In this document: piece by piece, positions 35,367 to 43,961 of the stretch | How the letters are laid out: each line of letters opens with the position of its first letter | How positions within the stretch are numbered: position 1 is the first letter of the stretch | NCBI GenBank assembly: GCA_963821095.1 | Contig: CAWGCJ010000022.1 | Location: 248,001-312,000, forward strand | Direction: 5' to 3' | Length of the DNA: 64,000 nucleotides | DNA from: CAVPHV01 sp963821095 | GTDB taxonomy: Bacteria; Actinomycetota; Acidimicrobiia; Spongiisociales; UBA5794 | The notes under the pieces: model-generated | Database searches by the model: none | Seen by the model: only the letters and a program-made list of their open reading frames with translations | Told to the model about the DNA's origin: nothing | Made by a program: the position numbers and the translations under genes

Positions 35367-35412
35367 TTTTGGCGGACAGGAGCGACAGATGTGTCGCTGA
35401 GATCCGCCAAAA
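35367..35412. terminator. Nested hairpin between convergent rodA and tdk
   Basis: Outer stem TTTTGGCGGA (35367-35376) with TCCGCCAAAA (35403-35412); inner stem AGCGACA, loop GATG, TGTCGCT. Both stems are perfect. The position suits a bidirectional terminator. Confidence 0.7.
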
Positions 35413-35421
35413 CCACGATTG

Positions 35422-36015
35422 CTACGCCGTTTCCATTTCCAGCGTGGGTTGGACGGCTTCTTCGGGGTTGTAGCAGCGGCGGCAGCGGGCTTCGTAGGCG
35501 TCGGTGGCGCCGAGGACAACAAGTTCGTCGCTGTGGACGACTCGCTGGGTGAACAGGCCGGGGCCGCCGCAGCGGTGGCATACGGCCAGGCTCTTGGTCA
35601 CGTATTCGGCTCGCAGGATGAGCGAGGGGATCGGCTCGAAAGGACGGCCGAGGTAGTCGTTGTCGAGACCGGCGACGATGACCTGCTTGCCGGCGCCGGC
35701 CAGCATCATCGCCACCTCGACCAGATCATCGTCGAAGAACTGGCCCTCGTCGATGCCGACCACGATGGTGCGATCCTCGACGGTGCGCAGCAGTTCCTGT
35801 GCGTTCGGAACCGGTATGGCCGCGGTCGAGAGCTTCGAGTGTGAGACGACCTCACCGACCGAGTACCGAACGTCAAGCTCCGGTTTGAACGTCTGGGTGG
35901 GCACCCTGGCGAGGTGGTAGCGAGTGACCCGTCGGATGAGTTCTTCGCTCTTGCCGGAGAACATCGGGCCACAGATGACTTCGATCCATCCCTGATCAGC
36001 GCGTCGGTGCAGCAT
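35422..36015 (-). CDS. tdk: Thymidine kinase (type II)
   Basis: The product is 197 residues from the ATG at 36015. P-loop CGPMFSGKSEELIRR lies near the start, GIDEGQFFDDDLVE is the Walker B/acceptor region and zinc-type pairs CHRC and CRRC follow. It salvages thymidine to dTMP. The start at 36015, rather than six codons upstream, is favoured by a TATGGT -10 box (36024-36029) 8 bases before it, implying a leaderless transcript. The gene is inserted in reverse orientation between rodA and rng, which are otherwise consecutive in related gene orders. Confidence 0.92.
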   Translation of the reverse strand: MLHRRADQGWIEVICGPMFSGKSEELIRRVTRYHLARVPTQTFKPELDVRYSVGEVVSHSKLSTAAIPVPNAQELLRTVEDRTIVVGIDEGQFFDDDLVEVAMMLAGAGKQVIVAGLDNDYLGRPFEPIPSLILRAEYVTKSLAVCHRCGGPGLFTQRVVHSDELVVLGATDAYEARCRRCYNPEEAVQPTLEMETA

Positions 36016-36023
36016 GGCGCGGG

Positions 36024-36029
36024 ACCATA
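36024..36029 (-). promoter_or_regulatory. -10 box of the leaderless tdk transcript
   Basis: Minus-strand GCTATGGTC, 8 bases before the tdk ATG. The same nonamer precedes the putative pyrB leader at 14604-14611. Confidence 0.5.
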
Positions 36030-36033
36030 GCAT

Positions 36034-36397
36034 TACACACGTGTAGTTTCCGCATCGCGAAAACCGACAAAGGGGTGGCGTGGGCTCGAGGTCGACCTCC
36101 CGGCAGAGCGCGAAAAATAAGCTTCATGAGGTTTTGCTGGGCTCCGAAGAAACTGATGCTACGCTCTGTAGCTATCCGGGCCGCATCGCGGCGACCGGTT
36201 TCGCCATCGGGCCGAGGCACGCATGACGGACGCGTTCGTTCTAGTCGCATCTTCGTTGGCTCCGTTCGTTCGGAGTCGTGCCCCCCGTGGTCAGAAACCT
36301 CCGGGAGCCATACTTCTGCTCCCGAACATGGTTCGCCCTGCTTCCGACCCGGCAGGATCTGTCGATCGCCCTTTGGGGCGACCAAAGGAGAATTTGC
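36034..36397 (+). other. Long non-coding 5' region of rng
   Basis: No ORF is credible in this 364-base gap. It contains small stems, including CTCCG-TTCGTT-CGGAG near 36261 and TCGCCC-TTTG-GGGCGA at 36365-36380 just before the AAAGGAG ribosome binding site. The promoters of tdk (minus) and rng (plus) must both lie here. RNase E of enteric bacteria is autoregulated through its 5' UTR, so a structured leader would make sense, but this sequence does not prove it. Confidence 0.4.
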
Positions 36398-37960
36398 ATG
36401 GGATTGTTCCGAAAGAAGTCCACCGCCCAAGACGGCGGGGCTTCGGGGGGACGCAAACGCGGGAGCAAACACGAGGTGACGGTCCGGCGTTACGCCGCAC
36501 CTGAGACCGAACCGCAGACGGCGCCCGCCAAAAAGAAGAAGAAGAAAGCGAAGAGTTCGGCCAAAGCGGGACCAAAGGGAACTCAGCAGCGCCGCCAAAC
36601 CGACCGTTCGCGACGCTCTCGCGAGCGGGTGCGTCGGCCCAGCCGACCCCACCTCGAAATCGTTCCGCCCCCCGACACGGCGCGCAAGCAGATGCTGGTG
36701 CGTTCCAACCCCCACCAGACCCAGATTGTGGTCCTGGAGGGACCGGTCCTCGTTGAGCACTACGTCGCTCGTTCCGACAAGAGATCGCTGGTCGGCAACG
36801 TATACGTCGGCAAGGTTCGCAACGTACTCCCCGGGATGGAAGCCGCTTTTGTCGACTTCGGTGAAGGCAAGAACGGAGTGCTGTACGCCGGCGACGTCAA
36901 CTACGAAGACACCGACATGGAGGGCAAGCGCCGTCGCATCGAGATGGTGCTCAAGCCCGGCGACTCGGTGCTGGTCCAGGTCGTCAAAGACGCCATGGGC
37001 CACAAGGGCGCCAGGCTCACCAACCAGATCAGCATCGCAGGCCGCTACCTCGTGCTCGCAGCCGATCCCGAGGTGCGCGGCATCAGCCGCCGCCTCGCCG
37101 AGGAGGAACGCCGCCGACTGCGCGACATCGTCGCTGAGGTACGACCCAAAGGCATGGGCGTCATCGTCCGCACCGCCGCCGAGGGCGCCTCCCAGGAGGA
37201 CATTGCCGCCGATATCGACCGCCTCAAGGGCATCTGGGACGAGGTCAACTCAAAGCGGGACACTCCCGCACCTGCACTGATCTACCAAGAGCCGCCGTTG
37301 GTGCTGCGGGTCATCCGTGAGCACTTCACCCGTGACTTCCGGCGTCTAATGATCGACGACCCGAAGACACATCGCATGGTGCTGGATTATCTGGGCGGCA
37401 CCGAGGCCGACCTGGTCAACAAGGTCAAGCTCTACGAGGACGAGTTGTCGATCTTCGAGCGATTCCACGTCGAGGATCAGCTCCGCAAGGCTCTCGATCG
37501 CAAGGTGTGGTTGCCGTCCGGCGGACACATCGTCATCGATCGCACCGAGGCCCTGACGGTTATCGATGTGAACACCGGTCGTTTTGTGGGTCACTCCAAC
37601 CTCGAAGAAACGGTGCTCCAGAACAACCTCGAGTCTGCCGAGGAGATCGCCCGCCAGCTTCGGCTGCGCGACATCGGCGGCATCATCGTGATCGACTTCA
37701 TCGACATGGAGATCCAGAAGAATCAAGATCTGGTGCTGCTGAAGTTCCGCGAGCAACTCGCCAAGGACAAGATGCGGACCCAGGTATTCGATGTCTCCAA
37801 CCTTGGTCTGGTCGAGATGACCCGCAAGAACGTCTCCGCCGGGCTGCTGGAGTCGTTCTCGGAGGTCTGCCCGCATTGCAGCGGCCGTGGCGTCCTGCTC
37901 TACGAGGACGCAGCAACCGCAGGCACGCCGCTGCCCAAGGCGGCGTCTGCCGACGACTAG
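36398..37960 (+). CDS. rng: Ribonuclease E/G
   Basis: The 520-residue protein opens with a Lys/Arg-rich extension of about 100 residues. An S1 domain (GNVYVGKVRNVLPGMEAAFV) and the RNase E/G catalytic core follow: VIDVNTGRFVGHSN and IVIDFIDMEIQ carry the metal-binding aspartates and CPHCSGRG the zinc-link cysteines. It cuts single-stranded RNA in rRNA and tRNA processing and mRNA turnover. There is no long C-terminal scaffold. The ATG at 36398 has a perfect AAAGGAG seven bases upstream. Confidence 0.94.
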   Translation: MGLFRKKSTAQDGGASGGRKRGSKHEVTVRRYAAPETEPQTAPAKKKKKKAKSSAKAGPKGTQQRRQTDRSRRSRERVRRPSRPHLEIVPPPDTARKQMLVRSNPHQTQIVVLEGPVLVEHYVARSDKRSLVGNVYVGKVRNVLPGMEAAFVDFGEGKNGVLYAGDVNYEDTDMEGKRRRIEMVLKPGDSVLVQVVKDAMGHKGARLTNQISIAGRYLVLAADPEVRGISRRLAEEERRRLRDIVAEVRPKGMGVIVRTAAEGASQEDIAADIDRLKGIWDEVNSKRDTPAPALIYQEPPLVLRVIREHFTRDFRRLMIDDPKTHRMVLDYLGGTEADLVNKVKLYEDELSIFERFHVEDQLRKALDRKVWLPSGGHIVIDRTEALTVIDVNTGRFVGHSNLEETVLQNNLESAEEIARQLRLRDIGGIIVIDFIDMEIQKNQDLVLLKFREQLAKDKMRTQVFDVSNLGLVEMTRKNVSAGLLESFSEVCPHCSGRGVLLYEDAATAGTPLPKAASADD

Positions 37961-38043
37961 AGGGCCGACGCAGTTTCCGTCCTGTCGTCGACGGGGTAAC
38001 ATATCTCCGCACGCCGAAGCTTTCGGGCGCGGTGTGCCGCCCA

Positions 38044-38068
38044 TACCGGCCTGCCAGCCGGGCCGGTA
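38044..38068 (+). promoter_or_regulatory. Hairpin in the rplU leader
   Basis: TACCGGCC, nine-base loop, GGCCGGTA, ending eight bases before the GGAGGA ribosome binding site of rplU. It could be a regulatory leader element of the L21-L27 operon; function is unproven. Confidence 0.35.
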
Positions 38069-38090
38069 ACCACTTCGGAGGATTCAGAAC

Positions 38091-38477
38091 ATGTACGCGA
38101 TCATCCGCGCGGGCGGTAAGCAGGCAAAGGTCAGCGAAGGCGACGTCATCGCCATCGAACGGATCAAGGCTGCCGACGCCGAGGTCACTTTCACTCCGTT
38201 GCTCGTCGTTCAAGACGACGGCACGGTGATCTCCGAGCGCGCTGCGCTCGACAAGACAAAGGTGGTCGCCGAAGTGCTGGGTGAGAGCCGGGGCGACAAG
38301 GTCGAGGTCTTCAAGTACAAGAACAAGACCGGGTATCGGCGACGCCAAGGGCACCGCCAGACTTACACGACCATCCAGGTGACGGCCATCGAGACCGGGG
38401 TCAAAAAGGCGTCCAAGAAGACAGCCAAAGAGTCCCCGAAGAAAGCCGATGAGACGGCTGAGACCAAAGAAGGCTGA
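38091..38477 (+). CDS. rplU: 50S ribosomal protein L21 (C-terminal tail frameshifted)
   Basis: The 128-residue protein is L21 for its first ~103 residues (MYAIIRAGGKQAKVSEGDVI; FKYKNKTGYRRRQGHRQTYT). A Lys/Glu/Ala-rich tail begins and stops at the TGA 38475-38477. The next 166 bases encode the same kind of tail in another frame, up to a TAG three bases before rpmA. Removing one A from the AAA at 38466-38468 joins the two into a ~183-residue protein. L21 binds 23S rRNA; the extension would be extra-ribosomal or surface-exposed. Confidence 0.93.
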   Translation: MYAIIRAGGKQAKVSEGDVIAIERIKAADAEVTFTPLLVVQDDGTVISERAALDKTKVVAEVLGESRGDKVEVFKYKNKTGYRRRQGHRQTYTTIQVTAIETGVKKASKKTAKESPKKADETAETKEG

Positions 38478-38643
38478 GACCAAGAAGGCTGAGCCAAAGA
38501 AGAAAGAGACGGCTTCGTCCGAGGAGAAGGCGGCCAAAGAGGCGCCAAAGAAGGCACCTAAGGCTCCCAAGGACAAGGCCGCTACCGAACCCAAGGCCGA
38601 AGCGCCCGCCGCGGAGACGGCGGCCGGCGACGAGGAGGCATAG
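38478..38643 (+). other. Out-of-frame continuation of the L21 C-terminal tail
   Basis: The frame here encodes KKAETKKAEPKKKETASSEE and continues as a Lys/Pro/Ala/Glu-rich low-complexity tail ending AAGDEEA before a TAG at 38641. It directly continues the composition and repeat register of the L21 tail, with one extra A upstream. A sequencing indel or recent mutation is more likely than a separate gene. Confidence 0.7.
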
Positions 38644-38646
38644 CCC

Positions 38647-38901
38647 ATGTCAAAGACCAAATCCGGAGGCTCGACCAAGAACGGTCGCGACTCGGCCGCA
38701 CAGCGGCTCGGCCCGAAGGCCTTCGACGGCCAAATGGTAACGGCAGGTTCGATTCTCGTCCGCCAGCGCGGCACCCGCATTCATCCCGGCGACAACGTCG
38801 GGAAGGGGAGCGATGACACGCTCTTCGCCAAGATCGACGGGACCGTCAAGTACGGTTCCCGACGAGGGCGCCGTCAGGTCAGCATCCTCACCGAGGCGTA
38901 G
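38647..38901 (+). CDS. rpmA: 50S ribosomal protein L27
   Basis: The 84-residue protein starts MSKTKSGGSTKNGRDSAAQR, the extended N-terminus that reaches the peptidyl transferase centre, followed by RQRGTRIHPGDNVGKGSDDT. There is no N-terminal processing extension of the Firmicutes type. It is in the usual rplU-rpmA-obgE order. Confidence 0.96.
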   Translation: MSKTKSGGSTKNGRDSAAQRLGPKAFDGQMVTAGSILVRQRGTRIHPGDNVGKGSDDTLFAKIDGTVKYGSRRGRRQVSILTEA

Positions 38902-38940
38902 CCGGCCGGGAAACCGACTGCGTCGCGACCCGGAGTAGCC

Positions 38941-40242
38941 ATGTTTGTAGACCGGGTCCGCATTGAAGCCCGCGGCGGAGACGGTGGAGCCGGAGTAGCC
39001 AGCTTTCGCCGAATCAAAGGTCGGCCGCGCGGAAAACCTGACGGTGGTTCGGGCGGCAGCGGCGGTTCCGTGATCGCCATCGCCGACGATTCCACTGCCA
39101 CCCTGCTTCGTTATTCGCGGCGTCCCCACTGGCGGGCCGACGATGGCACCCACGGCGAAGGTGATCTGCGTCACGGTGCCAAGGGTGAAGACCTGATCTT
39201 GCCCGTTCCGCTCGGCACAGTGGTTGTCGAAGACTCCGGAACGGTGATCGCCGACCTCGTTGAGGCCGGACAGCAGATCAAACTCGTGGACGGTGGCCGC
39301 GGCGGACGTGGCAACGCCGCCTTTGTCTCGCCGCAGCGCAAGGCGCCGACGTTCTCGGAACAGGGCGAATACGGCGAATCCACCTGGGTAACGCTGGAGA
39401 TGAAGGTTCTCGCCGACGCCGCCCTCGTCGGTTTCCCCAATGCCGGCAAGAGCACGTTGATCTCACGAGTCTCATCGGCCAAACCCAAGATCGCCGACTA
39501 TCCGTTCACGACCCTCACCCCCCACCTCGGAGTGGTGACGATCGCCGGCCGCGAGTTCGCCTTCGCCGACGTTCCCGGGCTCATCGAAGGCGCCGCAGAC
39601 GGCAAGGGCCTTGGGCACGAGTTCCTCCGCCACGTCGAGCGGGCGCGGGTGTTGGTCATCTTGCTTGATCCGACGCCGCTTCAGGACATGACCTATGACG
39701 CTCAACTCGATGTGCTGCTCAGAGAGCTCGACGCCCACTCGCCCGACCTGGCGAACCGACCGCGAGTGGTGGTGGTCAACAAGATCGACGCCCTCGCCGA
39801 CACCGACGAGATCACGGCGTGGATGGCTCAGGCAGACCGCGACGTTCACCTGGTTTCGGCCGTGACCGGTGAGGGGATCGACGCGTTGATGCATGCCGTC
39901 GCCGATGCGGTGGCCCAACACGAAAGGGAGGCGCCGGATCGGGAAGGGTTTGTGCTGCACCGGCCAGTCGTGGCCGGCTATCGGGTAGCAAGGGCAGGCG
40001 ACGGTTGGGTTGTGGCCGGCCGCGCCGCGGAGCGTGCCATCAACCTCGCCGACCTCACCGTGCCGGAAGCTGCGGACTTTGTTGCGGCCCGGCTGCGCCG
40101 GATCGGCGTCGAGGACGCGCTGCGCGAGGCCGGGGCACTGCCCGGCGACGATGTGCAGATCGGCGATATCACCTTCAGCTTCAATCCCGACGTGGACGAC
40201 ACCGGCCCCCAAGGTGGTCCCGGTGAGGAGACGGCACCGTGA
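38941..40242 (+). CDS. obgE: GTPase Obg/CgtA
   Basis: The product has 433 residues: a glycine-rich Obg domain (residues 1-158; GGDGGAGVASFRRIKGRPRG), a G domain with GFPNAGKSTLIS, DVPGLIEGA and NKID, and an OCT domain at the C-terminus (about 345-420). Obg is a ribosome-associated GTPase in 50S maturation and stringent response. The stop overlaps proB by 4 bases. Confidence 0.96.
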   Translation: MFVDRVRIEARGGDGGAGVASFRRIKGRPRGKPDGGSGGSGGSVIAIADDSTATLLRYSRRPHWRADDGTHGEGDLRHGAKGEDLILPVPLGTVVVEDSGTVIADLVEAGQQIKLVDGGRGGRGNAAFVSPQRKAPTFSEQGEYGESTWVTLEMKVLADAALVGFPNAGKSTLISRVSSAKPKIADYPFTTLTPHLGVVTIAGREFAFADVPGLIEGAADGKGLGHEFLRHVERARVLVILLDPTPLQDMTYDAQLDVLLRELDAHSPDLANRPRVVVVNKIDALADTDEITAWMAQADRDVHLVSAVTGEGIDALMHAVADAVAQHEREAPDREGFVLHRPVVAGYRVARAGDGWVVAGRAAERAINLADLTVPEAADFVAARLRRIGVEDALREAGALPGDDVQIGDITFSFNPDVDDTGPQGGPGEETAP

Positions 40243-41342
40243 GACGCCCGGCCACTGCGGGGAGTCCCGTTGTCGTCAAGGTCGGCTCGTCGAGCCTGGC
40301 GCATCCCGACGGTGGGCTCAACATCGACGCGGTTCGTGGGGTGGTCGATCAGGTGGAGCAGCTCAGTGCCCTGGGCCATGCGCCGGTGCTCGTCACGTCG
40401 GGTGCCGTTGCCGCCGGGCTCCCCGCGTTGGGTTTGGCGACCCGGCCAAAGGACCTGCCCGGCCTGCAGGCGGCCGCGGCGGTTGGCCAAGGCAGACTCA
40501 TGGAACGGTATGCATTCGAGTTCGGCGAACGGGGACGCGTGGTCGGGCAAGTCCTCCTCACTCGCGATGTCCTGGCCCACCGCCCCCAGTACCTCCACGC
40601 CCGCGAGGCCCTGGATCGACTCCTGGCACTTGGGGTGGTCCCCATCGTCAATGAAAACGACACCGTGGTTGTCGATGAGCTCAGGCTCGGGGACAACGAT
40701 CGGTTGGCCGCCATCGTTTCCCACCTCGTTGGGGCCGGGATGCTGGTCATACTGACCGACACCACCGGGCTCTACTCCGACGATCCACGCCTCGCCGACG
40801 ATGTCGAGTTGCTCAGTGCCGTTCGGCACACCGACAAGATCCTCGATGCGCTGTGGCAGCGCTCGACCACCGGTGCGCTCGGGTCTGGTGGTGTCGCCAC
40901 CAAGGTCAGCGCGGCGCGCATGGCCGCCTGGTCGGGAATCCCCACCGTGATCGCCGATGCCTCGAACCCAACCGCGGTTGCCGCGGCCGTTAGCGGCGAT
41001 GAGGTCGGCACCTGGGTCGAGCCCCACGAAGCACGCCTCACGGCCCGCAAGCTCTGGATTGCCTTTGGCCTGCCGGTCCAGGGCAAGCTGGTGGTGGACG
41101 CCGGAGCTGCCCGGGCTCTCCTGAGGCGGGGTGGTTCGCTGCTGGCTGCCGGGATCCTCGTGGTCGGGGGCGAATTCGAGGCGGGTGCCGCCGTCGAGGT
41201 CGTGGGACCCAACAACAAGTTCATCGGCAAGGGACTGGTCGGCATACCGGCAGAGGATCTTCGTGCTGCGCTCGGTCAGCACAGCACCGTGACCGGCGGC
41301 GCCGCCGTCCATCGCGACGACCTGGTGGTCCTGGCTCCCTAG
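40239..41342 (+). CDS. proB: Glutamate 5-kinase
   Basis: The 367-residue protein has an amino-acid kinase domain (VVKVGSSSLAHPDGG; NENDTVVVDELRLGDNDRLA; ALGSGGVATKVSAARMAAWS) and a C-terminal PUA domain (about 275-355). It phosphorylates glutamate, the first step in proline synthesis. proA normally comes next but lies about 11 kb further on. The stop is followed immediately by GGAGGCTGTTGAA, nearly the same as the sequence after the pyrB stop. Confidence 0.95.
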   Translation: MRRPATAGSPVVVKVGSSSLAHPDGGLNIDAVRGVVDQVEQLSALGHAPVLVTSGAVAAGLPALGLATRPKDLPGLQAAAAVGQGRLMERYAFEFGERGRVVGQVLLTRDVLAHRPQYLHAREALDRLLALGVVPIVNENDTVVVDELRLGDNDRLAAIVSHLVGAGMLVILTDTTGLYSDDPRLADDVELLSAVRHTDKILDALWQRSTTGALGSGGVATKVSAARMAAWSGIPTVIADASNPTAVAAAVSGDEVGTWVEPHEARLTARKLWIAFGLPVQGKLVVDAGAARALLRRGGSLLAAGILVVGGEFEAGAAVEVVGPNNKFIGKGLVGIPAEDLRAALGQHSTVTGGAAVHRDDLVVLAP

Positions 41343-41408
41343 GAGGCTGTTGAATCGCCCGAGCAGGTTTGCTCCGGCGGCGGGCGCCTGGACCGGTCCT
41401 CGTCGGCG

Positions 41409-41921
41409 CCTATCCCGAGATACGCAGGATGGCCCACATGTCGAGGTTCGGTACCTCGACTACGTACCCGGACGGTTTGCGGCGCGGCGGACGATCAGCT
41501 CGTCCTGCGTGGTGGGTTCTGGTGCGTGCAGTTCAAAGGCGGGTTGGTCGATGCCCTCGAGCAGGCTGTCGTGTACGAAGAGCCGGACTCGCTCGTGCGG
41601 GCGACCATCGTCTGCGGCTCTGGCTGAAGACTCGGTTGAGGAGATGGAGCACCACCTCGGTCTGGCCGCCCGCGACCTTCCGGCGGGGTAGGACGAGCAG
41701 GCCATTTTCACCTTCGAGGACTTCGATCAAGGGCGTGATCTGGCTGAGGACCTGCTCCATGCTGCTGTATGTCTCTACTCGACCCGCAGCCATGCCTGCC
41801 TCCACCACAGATCGCTGCGGGCCCTCAACCACGAGTTCGCCTGGGACGTAGACCTTCTGATAGGGGCTCAGTTCATCGGCGGTGAGCACCTTGGTGAAGA
41901 GGAGCTCGTCACCGGCGACAC
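41409..41921 (-). pseudogene. Duplicated 3' fragment of the glycosidase-like gene
   Basis: This is a near-identical copy of 43963-44472. It holds only the last ~165 codons (VYVPGELVVEGPQRSVVEAG is readable) and is broken by small indels, for example a missing C near 41469 and an altered base pattern near 41621. It has no start region and no promoter. The high identity with the downstream copy means the duplication is recent. No function is expected. Confidence 0.85.
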
Positions 41922-42457
41922 AAGAGGACGAGAACCCAACCGCCCCGGCCGCCCGGATAGTTGCTGTTGCTGGCGACGAGGCGCCTCCACAGTGCGGAGA
42001 TACCCAGCGGGAATGGCACTCCGCATCGCCAACGAGGCCGGCCCACCGAGCTTCGTCTTCTGCATCAACCTGAAACGCTTCGGGTACGCGTCAGCAGTAG
42101 GGCCATGAGACAGCATTCGGTGTGAGACCCAGGTGTCGGTACCACTCGCCAGGAGACGTGACATTGGACCTTCTCGCCGTGGTAGAAGGAGGACCCCGAG
42201 TTCACCGTGCATCGGATCGGGCGACGTGGACCTTCCAGGAACCTTGGACACCGTTCACGACTCCTAGAGGGGGAGTGGTCTCCCTCGCACGCCGTATTCT
42301 CTGACCAGGCGTCGGCAGAACGCCGGACCCGGGCCCCGCGACCGTTGAAGCCCGCACCCGATAGCGGAATCCCCATGCGACACGACCGGCGTCAGGTCGC
42401 TCAGCCGGGCCTGGGTAGCGGCCGTAGGAGGTGACGGTGACGCGGGGCGGACGGCGG
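41922..42457. other. Gap with no supported gene
   Basis: The base composition is more even than in neighbouring genes, and frames on both strands are short. A 31-codon plus-strand frame at 42013-42108 (ending in PPSFVFCINLKRFGYASAVG) looks like the tail of some protein, with a weak similarity to the C-terminus of EngA/Der that I would not call. The stretch is probably remnant DNA of the accessory island. Confidence 0.4.
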
Positions 42458-43873
42458 CTACCGGATCACTTCGCACGACTCGTAGATCTCGCCGGGGTGC
42501 ATTCGTCGTTGTCGGGACCTCCGTAGATCGTGTCAACGCCAGGGCCAGCGGGTTGTCGCTGCCGGCCTCACCGTGGATCAGGTCGTCTCCCGTCCGGCCG
42601 CTGATCCAATTGCTCGCTGCGTTACCGATCAGCGTGTCGTCATAGTCGCTGCCGGTGATCCGGCTGATCCCAGTGATGTCATCGGTTCCTGAGCCGGTCG
42701 CGACGCCCGAGTTCAGATCCACGACCACCGGCCCCAATGAGTCGTGATAGTCCAAGGTATTCGGCCCCTTGCCGCCTCCCTTGATGGTGTCGCTACCCGC
42801 CCCAGGCACGATGGTATCCGAGCCACGGTAGCCGAGGAGGAGATCATCGCCGTCGCCGCCGATGAGAGTGTCGTTGCCGATATCGCCGTAGAGCTCATCG
42901 TTGCCGCCCTCTCCGTAGATGTGATCGTCCTCGTAGCGTCCATCGAGGCGATCGTCACCGCCGCGGCCGTAAATGTGATCCGTTTCCCAGCCACCGATCA
43001 GAACATCAGCTCCGTTGGTGCCATACAAGTAGTTGGTGGCGTGGATTGCGCCTCGAACGACTTCGATGGACTTGAGCACGTCGGACCCTTCGCCCATTGC
43101 AGTCCCGGCGGCCAAGTCGATGTATGCGACGGCATCGGGGGCATTGAGGTAGATGAGGGTATCGGAGCCGCTGCCTCCGCCCATGATGTCGTCGCCGGCG
43201 TCTCCTCGAAGCCCATCGTTGCCTTCCCACCCTCGCAACACGTCGTTGCCGGCGCCACCGACCAGGAGGTCGTCTCCGGGGCGGCCGGCGAGCAAGTCGT
43301 CACCCAAGTACCCCCACAGCTTGTCAGGGCCGGGACCACCAGAGAGCGTGTCGGACCCTTCGCCTCCGTTAATCTCGTCGTGGCCGTCGTTGCCTCGGAT
43401 TATGTTTGGCCCCTCGTCGCCCTGGATTGTGTCTTCGAAGCGAGACCCGACGACGTTCTCGATCGTTCGCAGTGTGTCGATGTTATCACACCTCCCGGCC
43501 CATCCGCCCCTGAGGTTCACTGTGACGCCGTGTGGGGTCTCACCGAAGCCGACCCAATCGGACCCGTCGTCACCGATGAGCGTGTCGCGGCCTGGGCACC
43601 GATCAGGGTGTCGTCGCCCTCCGACCCACAGATCGTGTCGGCGCCCCCTCGCCCGACGAGTCGATCATCGCCGCCGAGTCCGACAATCACGTCGTCGCCC
43701 TTGGTGCCCTTGAGCACGTCGTCGCCGGGGGTCCCAACCAGAGTCGCCAGCTTCCCGTCACACAACGGCGGAACCGCATCGGCAGCGGGAGAGGGGATGA
43801 GCATCACCACGGACACGATGAGCAGGGCGGCGCAACTCAGAATCACGGACCGGGATCTGGATGCCGCAGGCAT
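42458..43873 (-). pseudogene. Secreted RTX (haemolysin-type calcium-binding repeat) protein, frameshifted
   Basis: The ATG at 43873 follows AGGAGA. A signal peptide (residues 8-31), then PPLCDGKLATLVGT and about 25 GGxGxDxUx-type nonapeptides (DDVIVGLGGDDRLVGRGG; GNDELYGDIGNDTLIGGDGD) form calcium-binding beta rolls. Three one-base shifts break the frame: near 43590, near 42548 and near 42500. The restored C-terminus reads PGEIYESCEVIR and stops at 42458-42460. The restored length is about 470 residues. No catalytic domain is visible, so it would be a surface or matrix protein. Confidence 0.8.
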
Positions 43874-43961
43874 TGGCTCTCCTTTAGCAGTGCATTGCCA
43901 CCACGGGTTGACAACTCTAGGTGGTCGAATGGCGCGAGTGCCGGATCGCCCGACCCCCGCG

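Noticed and set aside
42013..42108. Der/EngA C-terminal relic
   Set aside because: Only about eight residues (PPSFVFCIN) recall the family; too short to call.
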